64,000 nucleotides of DNA from Sphingopyxis sp. H073 (lineage in GTDB: Bacteria > Pseudomonadota > Alphaproteobacteria > Sphingomonadales > Sphingomonadaceae), in assembly GCF_001468395.1 (NCBI RefSeq), contig NZ_LNSG01000004.1, forward strand, positions 372,001 through 436,000. The letters are read 5' to 3'. Position numbers and translations under genes: made by a program. This document shows positions 25,969 through 35,313 of this stretch, one piece after another; within the stretch, counting starts at the first letter, position 1; each line of letters starts with the position of its first letter. A model generated the notes under the pieces. That model saw nothing but the letters and a program-made list of their open reading frames with translations. It was not told the origin of the DNA and did not search any database.

Positions 25969-26038
25969 AACCCGCACTGGCGAATCCCGGCGCGCGCGAT
26001 TAGAGCCGCCGCATTCCAGCCACCGACGGAGCGCGCCC

Positions 26039-27217
26039 ATGACCCCCACCGCCAAAATCCTGCTGCTCGGTTCGGGCGAACTCGGGCGCGAGTTCGTGAT
26101 CTCGGCAAAGCGGCTCGGTTGCCATGTCGTCGCGTGCGACAGCTATGACGGCGCCCCCGCGATGCAGGTCGCCGACGAGCACGAGGTCTTCTCGATGCTA
26201 GACGGCGACGCGCTGCGCGCCGCAATTGAAAGGCACCAGCCCGACCACATCGTGCCCGAGGTCGAGGCGATCCGTACCGAAATCCTCGCCGAGGTCGAAG
26301 CAGAGGGCTTCCACGTCGTCCCCTCGGCGCGCGCGGCGCAGCTGACGATGAACCGCGATGCCATCCGCGACCTTGCCGCGAGCGAACTCGGCCTCAAAAC
26401 CTCGACCTTCGAATATGCAACAAACCGCGAAGAACTGGCGAGCGCTGCCGCACGCATCGGATTTCCGCTCGTCGTAAAGCCCGTCATGTCCTCGTCGGGC
26501 AAGGGGCAGAGCACGGTCAAGGACGCCGAGGGGATCGATGCCGCGTGGGATTATGCCGCCGCCGGAATGCGCGGCGACCGGCTGCGCGTGATCGCCGAAG
26601 CCTTCATCGACTTCGACTATGAAATCACGCTGCTGACCGTCCGCCACAAGGATGGCGTGTCGTTTTGCCCGCCCATCGGCCACCGGCAGGAACGCGGCGA
26701 CTATCGCGAAAGCTGGCAGCCCGCGGCGATGTCGGATGCTGCGCTCGCGAGTGCGCAAGATATGGCAACCAAGGTCGTTGGCGCACTCGGCGGGCACGGT
26801 ATCTTCGGGGTCGAATTTTTCGTGAAGGGCGACGAGGTCATCTTCTCTGAGCTGTCACCCCGCCCGCACGACACCGGCATGGTCACGCTGATCTCGCAGG
26901 CGCTGTCGGAATTCGATCTCCACGCCCGCGCGATCCTCGGCCTGCCCATCCCCGCGATCGACGTTCCCGACGCCAGCGCCAGCGCGGTGCTGCTCGCCGA
27001 CCGCGACGCGGTGGATTTCGCGATCACCGGACTCGCCGACGCATTGACCGCGCCCAATGCCGAGACCGCGGTCGATGCCCGCATCTTCAGCAAGCCCGTC
27101 ACCCGCCCCTACCGCCGCATGGGCGTCGCACTCGCGAAGGTCGAAGTCGGCTCAACCGACGAGGCGCGTGCGGCGGCGGTCGCGGCGGCGGCCAAGCTGA
27201 CGATCGAGTATCGCTGA
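26039..27217 (+). CDS. purT: Formate-dependent phosphoribosylglycinamide formyltransferase
   Basis: An ATP-grasp ligase of 392 residues that makes formyl-GAR from GAR, formate and ATP, step 3 of purine synthesis. Diagnostic segments are '[19 protein letters not shown]', '[12 protein letters not shown]', '[12 protein letters not shown]' (ATP-binding loop) and '[28 protein letters not shown]'. Length equals the family norm. The ribosome site GGAG precedes the ATG. With guaA and purA also in the window, it serves purine synthesis but is not in an operon with them. Confidence 0.96.
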   Translation: MTPTAKILLLGSGELGREFVISAKRLGCHVVACDSYDGAPAMQVADEHEVFSMLDGDALRAAIERHQPDHIVPEVEAIRTEILAEVEAEGFHVVPSARAAQLTMNRDAIRDLAASELGLKTSTFEYATNREELASAAARIGFPLVVKPVMSSSGKGQSTVKDAEGIDAAWDYAAAGMRGDRLRVIAEAFIDFDYEITLLTVRHKDGVSFCPPIGHRQERGDYRESWQPAAMSDAALASAQDMATKVVGALGGHGIFGVEFFVKGDEVIFSELSPRPHDTGMVTLISQALSEFDLHARAILGLPIPAIDVPDASASAVLLADRDAVDFAITGLADALTAPNAETAVDARIFSKPVTRPYRRMGVALAKVEVGSTDEARAAAVAAAAKLTIEYR

Positions 27218-27259
27218 CAATTCCGCCGATCGGCGCTATGACGGCGCCGGAGGATGGCT

Positions 27260-28273
27260 ATGCTCCGGTGGCTGGTTCGCATCGTCGCGCTGTTGGTCGC
27301 GGTCGCCGCATTATTGTGGTTGACCGTTTCTTACGTGACGCCGCAGCCTGCGATCTGGGCGATCCGCGCCCTGTTCGATTCAGGATCGGATGCAGCGAGC
27401 GCAAAGCTGCTCCCGAAAGTCCCAGCCAATATCGAGACGACGGGCGCCGTCCGCTATGACCCGTCCGATCCCGACGCGCTGCTCGATGTCTTTCGCCAGA
27501 GAGGTGCAGCGGCGTCCCAACCCGCGATCATCTGGATTCACGGCGGCGGTTTCGTTTCGGGTAATCGCCATATCGTCGCCGAATATCTGAAGATTCTGGC
27601 AGCCCGGGGCTTCGTCACCGTGACGGTCGACTATACGATCGCGCCCGAGGCGCATTACCCGACCCCGATACGCCAGACGAACAAGGCGCTAGGCTATATC
27701 GTCGCCAATGCGGCGCGTTACGGCATCGATCCCGACCGCGTCCTGATCGGCGGCGACAGCGCCGGGGCCCAGATTGCGGCGCAGGTGGCGGCGCTGGCCA
27801 CCAACCCCGCTTATGCCAAGGCCGTAGGCATTTCCCCTTCGGTCGGGCCCGATCGGATCAAGGGCGCGATCCTGTTTTGCGGCGCGCACGACGTGACGAT
27901 GCTCAATCTCGACGGCAAACTCGGCCCCTTTCTGCGCGCGGTCGTCTGGGCCTACGGCGGCAAGCGTGACGCGATGAGCGACCCGGCGTTCCGCCTGATG
28001 GCTGTCCCCGATCATGTGACAAAGGATTTCCCGCCCGTCTTTATCACCGCCGGCAATGCCGACCCGCTCCTCGGCCAGTCGAAAAGGCTCGCCAATCGGC
28101 TGAAAGCCGCGGGAGCGATAACCGATCCGCTATTCTTTCCTGCGGATTATTCGCCCGCTCTCGGCCACGAATATCAGTTCGATCTCGACAGCCCGGCGGG
28201 CCGGCAGGCCTTCGAGCGCACCGTCGCCTTCGCGCGCCGCGTGACAGAGAAGAAAGCGGGACCATCACGCTAG
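27260..28273 (+). CDS. Alpha/beta hydrolase, HSL-type esterase
   Basis: A 337-residue esterase/lipase of the hormone-sensitive-lipase family: oxyanion motif 'IHGGGFVSGN', nucleophile serine in 'GGDSAGAQ', Asp in 'GNADPLL' and His in 'GHEYQFD'. A hydrophobic N-terminal segment (residues 3-22) suggests a membrane anchor or signal. Two ATGs occur; 27260 has the GGAGG ribosome site six bases away, whereas the one at 27254 abuts it. Physiological substrate unknown. Confidence 0.83.
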   Translation: MLRWLVRIVALLVAVAALLWLTVSYVTPQPAIWAIRALFDSGSDAASAKLLPKVPANIETTGAVRYDPSDPDALLDVFRQRGAAASQPAIIWIHGGGFVSGNRHIVAEYLKILAARGFVTVTVDYTIAPEAHYPTPIRQTNKALGYIVANAARYGIDPDRVLIGGDSAGAQIAAQVAALATNPAYAKAVGISPSVGPDRIKGAILFCGAHDVTMLNLDGKLGPFLRAVVWAYGGKRDAMSDPAFRLMAVPDHVTKDFPPVFITAGNADPLLGQSKRLANRLKAAGAITDPLFFPADYSPALGHEYQFDLDSPAGRQAFERTVAFARRVTEKKAGPSR

Positions 28274-28305
28274 GCCGCCCGCGCCGCCGCTGCTACACCG
28301 CCGCC

Positions 28306-31119
28306 ATGTCCGAGAAGAATCATCTCTATCTGGTCGATGGCTCCAGCTACATCTTCCGCGCCTATCACCGCCTGCCGCCGCTGACGAACCCGAGCGGCGT
28401 GCCGGTCGGCGCGGTCTATGGCTATACGACGATGCTGTGGAAGCTCGCGAAGGACCTGCACGACGCCGACGGGCCGACGCACCTTGCGGTCATCCTCGAC
28501 CATAGCAGCCAGTCGTTTCGCAACGAGATTTACGACCAGTATAAGGCGAACCGCCCCGAACCGCCCGAGGATCTGCGCCCGCAATTCCCGCTGATCCGCG
28601 ACGCGACCCGCGCCTTCTCGCTGCCGTGCATCGAGATGGAGGGGTTCGAGGCCGACGACCTGATCGCCAGCTACGCCGAAGCCGCGGTGCGCGAGGGCTG
28701 GGACGTTACCATCGTGTCCTCGGACAAGGATCTGATGCAGCTGATCCGCGAACCCGCCGGCGGCCCGCACGTCGACATGCTCGACACGATGAAGAATGTC
28801 CGCCTCGGGCTGGCGGCGGTCGACGAGAAGTTCGGCGTCTCCCCCGACCTTGTCGGCGACGTGCTCGCGCTGATGGGCGACAGCGTCGATAACGTCCCCG
28901 GCGTGCGCGGTGTGGGACCGAAGACGGCGACCAAGCTGATCCAGGAATATGGCAACCTCACCGCCGCGCTCGACGGCGCCGGGACGATGAAGGCCAGCAA
29001 GCTTCGCGACAATCTGATCGAGCACCGCGGCATGGCTGAACTGTCGCGCATCCTCGTCGACCTCAAGCGCGACGTGCCGCTGCCCGATCCGCTCGATTCG
29101 CTGAAGCTCGGCGCAATCCCGCCCGCGCCGCTGAAAGCCTTCCTCGACGAGCATGGGTTCCGCTCGCTCTCGGCCAAACTCGACAATGGCGCGACGCCAA
29201 GCGGGCCGCCGACGTTGCCGCGCGCGAACGCGAAGGTTGCGCCCGCGGCTCTCGCCGTTCCGTCGACGCCCACCCTGCCCGCGTGGCCGGCGATCGACCG
29301 TGCGCTCTATGAAACGGTGGCGACGCTCGATGCGCTCGACCGCTGGATCGCGGAGGCGCGCGCCGCGCATGTCGTTGCGATCGACACCGAGACGGCAAGC
29401 CTCGACAGCGTCACCGGCGACCTCGTCGGGGTCAGCCTGTCGACCAGCGCCGGCAAGGCCTGCTACATCCCGCTCGGCCACGGAGGCACCGACATGTTTG
29501 CCGAAAAGCCCGAGCAAATTCCCATGAAGGAAGCGCTCGCACGGCTCGGCGCGCTGTTCGCCGACGATGCAGTGCTCAAGGTCGGGCACAACCTCAAATA
29601 TGACATCGGCGTGCTGGCGCAGCATGGGCTGACCGTCGCGCCCTATGACGATACGATGGTGATGAGCTTCGCACTCGACGCGGGCAAGCACGGTCATGGC
29701 CTCGACGAATTGTCGAAGCTGCACCTCGACCATGTCTGCCTGTCGTTCAAGGAAGTGTGCGGCGCCGGCAAGTCGCAGATCAGCTTTGCCGAGGTGCCGC
29801 TCGACCGGGCGACCCAATATGCCGCCGAGGATGCCGAGGTCGCGTGGCGGCTTTGGAAGCTGCTGAAACTCCGCCTGCCGCTCGAAGGCGGGACGCGCGT
29901 CTATGAAATGGTCGATCGCCCGCTTGCCGCCATCGTCGAGGGGATGGAGCGCGTCGGCATCACCGTGAACCGCGACTATCTGGCGAAGCTGTCGGCTGAA
30001 TTCGCAAGCGAGATGCTGCGTATGGAAGGCGAGATTCACGCACTCGCGGGTCAGCCATTCACGATCGGAAGCCCGAAGCAACTCGGCGAAATCCTGTTCG
30101 ACAAGCTCGGGCTCAAGGGCGGGCGCAAGGGCAAATCGGGCGATTGGTCGACCGACCAGAGCGAACTCGAACGGCTCGAACGCGACGGGGTGCCGATCGC
30201 GAGGCTGATCCTCGAATGGCGCCAACTCGCGAAGCTCAAATCCACCTATACCGACGCGCTGCAACAGCAGATCAACGCGAAGACCGGACGCGTGCACACC
30301 AGTTACAGCCTCGTCGGAGCGCAGACCGGGCGACTGTCGTCGACCGATCCGAATCTGCAGAATATCCCGATCCGCACCGAAATCGGCCGCCAGATTCGGG
30401 ACGCCTTCATCGCTGCTCCGGGCAAGGTGCTGATCGCGGCCGACTATAGCCAAATCGAACTCCGCCTGGCTGCGCACATGGCCGATGTTCCCGAACTCAA
30501 ACAGGCCTTCGCCCAGGGGCAGGATATTCATTCGGCGACCGCGATCGAACTGTTCGGAGAGGTCAACCGCGACACGCGCGGCAAGGCGAAGACGGTCAAT
30601 TTCTCGATCCTCTACGGCATTTCGCGCTGGGGCCTCGCGAACCGCCTCGAAATCACGCCCGACGAGGCGCAGGCGCTGATCAGCCGCTATTTCGAGCGCT
30701 TCCCCGGCATCTCGGACTATATCACCGACACGCTCGAAACGGCGCGGGCGCGCGGCTACACCGAGACACTGTTCGGGCGGAAGACCTGGTTCCCGCGCAT
30801 CAAGGCGCCGAACCAGAACGAACGCGCGGGCAGCGAGCGCGCCGCGATCAACGCGCCCATTCAGGGCACCAGCGCCGACCTGATCAAGCGCGCGATGGCA
30901 CGGATGCCGAAGGCGCTGGCGGACGCCGGCCTCGCCGACGTCAAGATGCTGTTGCAGGTCCACGACGAACTCGTCTTCGAGGCGCCCGAGGACAAAGCCG
31001 AAGCCGCGGGCGACGTCATTCGCCGCGTCATGATGGGCGCCGCCGAGCCGGTGCTGACGCTCTCGGTCCCGCTGGAGGTCGAGATCGGCATCGGCAAGAG
31101 CTGGGGCGAAGCGCATTGA
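28306..31119 (+). CDS. polA: DNA polymerase I
   Basis: A 937-residue family A polymerase with all three domains. The N-terminal 5'-nuclease shows 'LVDGSSYIFRAYH' and 'EADDLIASYA'. The 3'-5' exonuclease keeps its acidic residues ('VVAIDTETASLDS', 'GHNLKYDIGVL'). The polymerase domain has motif A 'DYSQIELRLAAH' near residue 712, motif B 'RGKAKTVNFSILYGIS' and motif C with H886 in 'QVHDELVFE'. It repairs gaps and replaces Okazaki primers. The last bases overlap a small downstream gene (ATTGA). Confidence 0.97.
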   Translation: MSEKNHLYLVDGSSYIFRAYHRLPPLTNPSGVPVGAVYGYTTMLWKLAKDLHDADGPTHLAVILDHSSQSFRNEIYDQYKANRPEPPEDLRPQFPLIRDATRAFSLPCIEMEGFEADDLIASYAEAAVREGWDVTIVSSDKDLMQLIREPAGGPHVDMLDTMKNVRLGLAAVDEKFGVSPDLVGDVLALMGDSVDNVPGVRGVGPKTATKLIQEYGNLTAALDGAGTMKASKLRDNLIEHRGMAELSRILVDLKRDVPLPDPLDSLKLGAIPPAPLKAFLDEHGFRSLSAKLDNGATPSGPPTLPRANAKVAPAALAVPSTPTLPAWPAIDRALYETVATLDALDRWIAEARAAHVVAIDTETASLDSVTGDLVGVSLSTSAGKACYIPLGHGGTDMFAEKPEQIPMKEALARLGALFADDAVLKVGHNLKYDIGVLAQHGLTVAPYDDTMVMSFALDAGKHGHGLDELSKLHLDHVCLSFKEVCGAGKSQISFAEVPLDRATQYAAEDAEVAWRLWKLLKLRLPLEGGTRVYEMVDRPLAAIVEGMERVGITVNRDYLAKLSAEFASEMLRMEGEIHALAGQPFTIGSPKQLGEILFDKLGLKGGRKGKSGDWSTDQSELERLERDGVPIARLILEWRQLAKLKSTYTDALQQQINAKTGRVHTSYSLVGAQTGRLSSTDPNLQNIPIRTEIGRQIRDAFIAAPGKVLIAADYSQIELRLAAHMADVPELKQAFAQGQDIHSATAIELFGEVNRDTRGKAKTVNFSILYGISRWGLANRLEITPDEAQALISRYFERFPGISDYITDTLETARARGYTETLFGRKTWFPRIKAPNQNERAGSERAAINAPIQGTSADLIKRAMARMPKALADAGLADVKMLLQVHDELVFEAPEDKAEAAGDVIRRVMMGAAEPVLTLSVPLEVEIGIGKSWGEAH

Positions 31120-31619
31120 TCGCGGCCCCTATCCTCCTGCTGATCGCCGCGCTTGAAGGCGGTCCAACGATCGCGGCCTCGGCTGCGGCGGCAACCGAAA
31201 CCGCTCCCCCCGCGATCGCCGACGCGGATATCCGCGAATATGCTGCGGTCGCGGGGCGCAAGGTCGCCGGGCGTCCGGTCGGCGGCCCCTATCCCACTGC
31301 CGACAAGGTGTTGCTGATTGTCCGCGACGCGAAGGGCTATCCATCGATCGCGGGCAGCTTCGGCTTTCCGGTCAAGCAGCCGCTTCGGCCGCCGCCCGAG
31401 GGCACCCTGGCTGTCATCCGCCTGCACCAGCGGTCGGAAACCGTCGTGCCCGGCCCGACTGCCGACGACCTCGCCTTTGTCGTCGCAAACCGCCTGCCGC
31501 TGTTCGTGATCGGCGAATGGGCTCGCCCAGCGCCGATGTGGGAGGTCGCGTGGGTCGACGGCGCCGTCCGTTATCGCACTATCGGGGACATCGGCGAAAT
31601 CGGCCCCTGGCAGGATTAG
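31116..31619 (+). CDS. Uncharacterised exported protein coupled to polA
   Basis: A 167-residue protein starting with a TTG that overlaps the polA stop (31116-31119), so it is probably translated by coupling. Residues 1-25 look like a signal peptide. The rest includes 'ADKVLLIVRDAKGYPSIAGSFGF', 'LAVIRLHQRSETVVPGPTADDL' and 'MWEVAWVDGAVRYRTIGDIG'. I do not recognise the family. The 'LH...PGPTADDL' arrangement faintly recalls a JAB/DUF4329 fold that has lost its metal ligands; this is speculative. Confidence 0.62.
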   Translation: MIAAPILLLIAALEGGPTIAASAAAATETAPPAIADADIREYAAVAGRKVAGRPVGGPYPTADKVLLIVRDAKGYPSIAGSFGFPVKQPLRPPPEGTLAVIRLHQRSETVVPGPTADDLAFVVANRLPLFVIGEWARPAPMWEVAWVDGAVRYRTIGDIGEIGPWQD

Positions 31620-31626
31620 CCGGGCT

Positions 31627-32250
31627 TCATTCAGGCGCTGGGCCGAAGCGATTGGGACCGTCGGTCCCGGCGCGCGCCAGCTCGATCGCCAACCAGGCAA
31701 GCAGCAGCCCGCCGACGATCGCCGGCCAATCGGGGCCGTGCGTCGACGCGTTCGCCTGCGCCACCCAATCGATCATCGACGCCGGATTGCCGGGCTGACG
31801 TTCCATTTTTTCCATGAGCGCCGGTAACCGCTCGGCCGCCTCGGCCGTGCGGCGCGCCTGCCCCAGCCCCGTCGCGAACAGGCCGAACGGCAGGATCAGC
31901 GCCCACCAGCCCGCGCGCGCGCGATCGTGCAACCGGCGCGCCGTCGCCGAGAGCAGCAGCAGCGCCCCGATCAGGAAGATGCCGATACTGGCGTAGGCCG
32001 CGCTGACCATGCCCTTCATCTGGCTCTCGAACATCGCGCGGCTCGCCTCGGCATCGCCTGGCGCGTTCGCCGCAAGAACGTCCATCGATGGAAAGGCCAG
32101 CACGATCTGCATCGCGAACTGCAGGACGATCAACGGGCCGAACACGAGCGCGACGAAAATCCAGAAATCCATCCGGCTGTCGCGGCCGTACGCGCTGAAC
32201 AGCCGTCCGAACCCGCGCCGCGAAATCCGTCCAACCGAAAAGTCCGCCAT
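31627..32250 (-). CDS. DUF805 family membrane protein
   Basis: A 207-residue inner-membrane protein. 'YGRDSRMDFWIFVALVFGPLIVL' and 'SATARRLHDRARAGWWALI' are the two halves of the DUF805 signature; 3-4 hydrophobic segments are visible. The ATG at 32250 is preceded by a G-rich ribosome site and sits just before the conserved 'YGR' region. Function unknown. It converges on the polA-coupled gene and is divergent from the phosphatidyltransferase gene. Confidence 0.82.
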   Translation of the reverse strand: MADFSVGRISRRGFGRLFSAYGRDSRMDFWIFVALVFGPLIVLQFAMQIVLAFPSMDVLAANAPGDAEASRAMFESQMKGMVSAAYASIGIFLIGALLLLSATARRLHDRARAGWWALILPFGLFATGLGQARRTAEAAERLPALMEKMERQPGNPASMIDWVAQANASTHGPDWPAIVGGLLLAWLAIELARAGTDGPNRFGPAPE

Positions 32251-32444
32251 ATCCCCCCACTTCCGCGACAGTCTATCGACCGCGCGGACAGGTGCCAATC
32301 GCCCAACCGCCCCGAATTGGCGGTAAAAGGCCTGCTATTGCGTCAAAGAGGCCCGCCGCCTCTTCCCCACTTGCCCCGCACCATCTATGACAGCGCGATG
32401 ACATCCCGCTGGCACTTTTGCGACAGCAGCGACGAAAGGCTTTC

Positions 32445-33116
32445 ATGACGACGACCCCGGCGGCGACTGCGCCGACCCGCATTCAGCAGAATATCCTCGC
32501 GCGCAGCGAACGCCGCCTGCTTAACTGGATCTGTCCCCGCCTGCCCCATTGGGTCACCCCCGACCAGCTCACCGCGCTCGGTTTCGCGGGTGCGCTGCTC
32601 GTCGCCGCCGGCTATATGCTGAGCTGGATCGAGGGTGAGTGGCTTGTGCTTTCGCTGATCGGCTATGTCGTCAACTGGTTTGGCGATTCGCTCGACGGCA
32701 GCCTTGCCCGCTGGCGGCGAATCGAGCGCCCCGCTTACGGCTATTTCCTCGACCACAGCGTCGACGCCGTTGGCACGCTGCTGATGATCGGCGCGATCGG
32801 CGCAAGCCCCTACATGCGGCTCGACGTCGCGCTGATGGCGGTGATCGGCTATTTCCTGTTGTCGATCCACACCTTCCTCGCCGCGAAGGTCGTCGGCGAG
32901 TTCCGCCTGTCCTATATGGCCGGGGGGCCGACCGAATTGCGGCTGATGCTGATGGCGATGACGGTCGCGATGCCGCTTATCGGGGGACACAAAGTTCTTG
33001 GCAGCAGCTTCTCGGCCTTCGACCTGTTCGCGCTGGTCGTCGCGAGCATTCTCGTGACGCTGTTCGTGGTCCAGAGCCTCGCGACCGCCCACATGCTCCG
33101 CAAACGCGGAGTCTAG
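32445..33116 (+). CDS. CDP-alcohol phosphatidyltransferase family protein
   Basis: A 223-residue membrane enzyme. The catalytic CDP-alcohol motif D-x2-D-G-x2-A-R-x8-G-x3-D-x3-D is present as 'DSLDGSLARW' followed by 'GYFLDHSVD', and several transmembrane helices follow. Such enzymes transfer a phosphatidyl or other phospho-alcohol group from a CDP-activated donor. The acceptor cannot be read from the sequence. The ATG at 32445 follows GAAAGG. A perfect hairpin lies just after the stop. Confidence 0.85.
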   Translation: MTTTPAATAPTRIQQNILARSERRLLNWICPRLPHWVTPDQLTALGFAGALLVAAGYMLSWIEGEWLVLSLIGYVVNWFGDSLDGSLARWRRIERPAYGYFLDHSVDAVGTLLMIGAIGASPYMRLDVALMAVIGYFLLSIHTFLAAKVVGEFRLSYMAGGPTELRLMLMAMTVAMPLIGGHKVLGSSFSAFDLFALVVASILVTLFVVQSLATAHMLRKRGV

Positions 33117-33120
33117 AAAG

Positions 33121-33142
33121 CCCTAGGGTCAGGACCCTAGGG
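33121..33142. terminator. Hairpin between convergent phosphatidyltransferase and pheA genes
   Basis: CCCTAGGGTC and GACCCTAGGG form a perfect 10-bp inverted repeat around AG. It overlaps the pheA stop codon and begins 4 bases after the other gene's stop, so it could end transcription from both sides. The core recurs at 24126-24143. Confidence 0.5.
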
Positions 33143-34027
33143 CCGCAGGCGCGCTTGGGGATAAGTGCCGAGCAGGCGCAGCGATTTCGTCTGGAAGTCG
33201 AGCTCCTCGAGCGCGCGGTCGATGCGCTCGTCGCCCGGCGCGCCGACGATGTCGGCATAGAATTTCGTCGCGGCGAAGCTACCGCCGACCTGATAGCTTT
33301 CAAGCTTGGTCATGTTGACCCCGTTCGTCGCGAAGCCGCCAAGCGCCTTGTAAAGCGCAGCGGGAATATTTTTCACCTCGAATACGAAGGTGGTCATCAG
33401 CGGCATGCCCGCCGGCGGTTCGGCCAGCGGTTCCCGCGCCAGAACGACGAAGCGCGTCATATTGTGATCCGCATCCTCCATTCCGGTCCCGTGCAACGTC
33501 AGCCCGTACAGTTCGGCGGCGTGCGGCGGCGCCAGAGCGGCGAGCCCAACTTCGTCGCTGTCGGCGACCCATGCGGCGGCGCCCGCGGTATCGCTGTGCG
33601 CGATCGGGGAGATATTGTTGGCGCGCAGCCATTTCCGGCACTGTCCAAGCGCCTGCTCGTGGCTCATCGCGCGGGTCACGGGACCGAGGTCGCGGCTCAT
33701 CAGACCGTAGCGGATCGGCAGGAAATGCTCGCCGACGATATAGAGGCCGGATTCGGGGAGCAGGAAGTGGATGTCGGCGACGCGGCCGTGCAGGCTGTTC
33801 TCGATCGGGATGATCGCGCGGTCGACGCTACCGCCCAGCACCGCCTCGATCGCATCCTCGAACGAATAGCAGGGCAGCGGCAGAGAATTCGCGTCATATT
33901 CGCGCGCGGCAAGGTCGCTGTTCGCACCGGGCGCTCCCTGAAAGGCCAGCCCGCGCGCCGGATCGGCGAGCGCCGCCGCCTTCATTTCGTCCACCAGATG
34001 CTGCGCCGATGCCGTGTAGCTACCCAT
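33137..34027 (-). CDS. pheA: Prephenate dehydratase
   Basis: Converts prephenate to phenylpyruvate in phenylalanine synthesis. The 296-residue protein has the two-lobed catalytic domain ('LAFQGAPGANSDLAA', 'PIENSLHGRVADIHFLL', the Thr-Arg-Phe motif in 'NMTRFVVL') and a C-terminal ACT domain ('ALYKALGGFATNGVNMTKLESYQVGGSF'), where feedback inhibition by phenylalanine occurs in relatives. The ATG at 34027 is preferred over one five codons upstream. No chorismate mutase is fused. Confidence 0.94.
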   Translation of the reverse strand: MGSYTASAQHLVDEMKAAALADPARGLAFQGAPGANSDLAAREYDANSLPLPCYSFEDAIEAVLGGSVDRAIIPIENSLHGRVADIHFLLPESGLYIVGEHFLPIRYGLMSRDLGPVTRAMSHEQALGQCRKWLRANNISPIAHSDTAGAAAWVADSDEVGLAALAPPHAAELYGLTLHGTGMEDADHNMTRFVVLAREPLAEPPAGMPLMTTFVFEVKNIPAALYKALGGFATNGVNMTKLESYQVGGSFAATKFYADIVGAPGDERIDRALEELDFQTKSLRLLGTYPQARLRP

Positions 34028-34194
34028 GACCGCCCTTCCCAACTGCGCCGCGGCGCATAGCGAGGCATGGCAGCGCGCGCAACCGGCGCTGCGTGCGATT
34101 TCATCCCCTTGCGCCGCGCACCATGCCCCAGTAAGGGAGCGACCAAATCATATCACGCGCTCAAGGGCGGGCGCCAGCGAACGGGGCTGCAAGC

Positions 34195-34842
34195 ATGGAC
34201 AATCGCAACAACACTATTGCCGGCTGGGTATTGTTCGCCGGTATTTGCGCACTGGGCCTGACGATCGGCTCGGGCATGTTGTTTGCCAGCCACGATCCCC
34301 ACAAGCCCGGCTATCCGATCGAGGATGCCGAGGGCGGCGAAGGCGGCGGCGCGTCGGCTGTTCCGCTCCCCAACCTGCTCGCTGCGGCCGATGTCGCAAA
34401 GGGCGAGGCGGTGTTCGCCAAGTGCGCGGCGTGCCACACGATCAATCAGGGCGGTGCCAACGGCATCGGCCCCAACCTCTATGCGACGATGGGTGAACCG
34501 ATCGGCCAGGGCAAGGCGGGCTTCGCCTTTTCAGACGCGCTCAAGAATGTCGGCGGCACCTGGGACTTCGAAAAGATGGACCATTGGCTGACCAGCCCGC
34601 GCAAGTTCGCCAACGGCACCAAGATGTCGTTCGCGGGCCTGTCGAACCCGGAAGACCGCGCGAACCTGATCGTCTATCTCAACGCGCAGGGTTCGAACCT
34701 GCCGCTGCCCGCGGCCGAAGCCGCTCCGGCCACCGACGCGGCCGCTGCCCCGGCTGCAGGCGCCGGCAAGGCCGCGGCTCCCGCCGAAGCCGCCAAGGGT
34801 GCCGAAGGCGCGCCCGCTGCTCCGGCCGAAGCCAAGAAATAA
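34195..34842 (+). CDS. Membrane-anchored cytochrome c, CycM-like
   Basis: A 215-residue class I cytochrome c. An uncleaved hydrophobic anchor spans about residues 10-31; the haem motif CAACH is at residues 77-81 and the axial Met is probably in 'GTKMSFAG'. Such anchored cytochromes carry electrons from the bc1 complex to terminal oxidases in alphaproteobacteria. The last 50 residues are an Ala/Pro/Glu/Lys-rich tail with no haem function, unusual for the family. The stop overlaps the start of the next cytochrome gene (TAATG). Confidence 0.9.
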   Translation: MDNRNNTIAGWVLFAGICALGLTIGSGMLFASHDPHKPGYPIEDAEGGEGGGASAVPLPNLLAAADVAKGEAVFAKCAACHTINQGGANGIGPNLYATMGEPIGQGKAGFAFSDALKNVGGTWDFEKMDHWLTSPRKFANGTKMSFAGLSNPEDRANLIVYLNAQGSNLPLPAAEAAPATDAAAAPAAGAGKAAAPAEAAKGAEGAPAAPAEAKK

Positions 34843-35276
34843 TGCGCCTCGCGCCCGTCCTGCTGGCGGGCGCGTTGCTGCTTGCCGGCTGCGGCAAGAG
34901 CGAACCGCCCGCCGACACGTCAAGCCCCGAAACGGCTTCTGCCGAAACCGCCGCACCCGCGGTCGAGCCGACCGCCGCGATGGGCGAGCAGGTCTTCAAG
35001 CGATGCGTCGCGTGCCACACGATCGACAAGGGTGGCGCCAACGGTATCGGCCCCAACCTCCACGGCGTCGTCGGCCGCGCGGTTGCGGCGCATGAAGGCT
35101 TCTCCTATTCGTCGGCCCTGAAGGCGAAGGGCGGCGCTTGGGACGCCGCGAACCTCGACCGGTTCCTTGAAAGCCCGATGAAATACGCCCCGGGCACGCG
35201 CATGGCGTTCGCGGGCGTCATCGACGCATCCGATCGCAAGGCGCTGATCCTGTATCTGGAAGCGCAGTCGAAATAA
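34842..35276 (+). CDS. Lipoprotein c-type cytochrome
   Basis: A 144-residue class I cytochrome c. The signal has a lipobox ending in Cys17 ('LLAGC'), then a flexible Ala/Pro/Glu linker, and the haem motif CVACH at residues 55-59 with an axial Met in 'GTRMAFAG'. Its haem domain is closely similar to the preceding gene ('GGANGIGPNLHGVVGR' versus 'GGANGIGPNLYATMGE'), so the pair arose by duplication. The genes are coupled (TAATG) and place two differently anchored cytochromes side by side. Confidence 0.88.
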   Translation: MRLAPVLLAGALLLAGCGKSEPPADTSSPETASAETAAPAVEPTAAMGEQVFKRCVACHTIDKGGANGIGPNLHGVVGRAVAAHEGFSYSSALKAKGGAWDAANLDRFLESPMKYAPGTRMAFAGVIDASDRKALILYLEAQSK

Positions 35277-35283
35277 CACGAAT

Positions 35284-35304
35284 CCTCCCTGTGCCGCAGG
35301 GAGG
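35284..35304. terminator. Bidirectional hairpin between cytochrome and LOG genes
   Basis: CCTCCCTG and CAGGGAGG pair around TGCCG, between two convergent stops at 35276 and 35314. A terminator for both genes is likely. Confidence 0.55.
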
Positions 35305-35313
35305 GTCGTTAGA

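Noticed and set aside
28270-31116. A 948-codon open frame antisense to polA
   Set aside because: It mirrors polA codons in GC-rich DNA, has a composition rich in Arg/Asp/His/Leu without any recognisable domain, and polA is certain.
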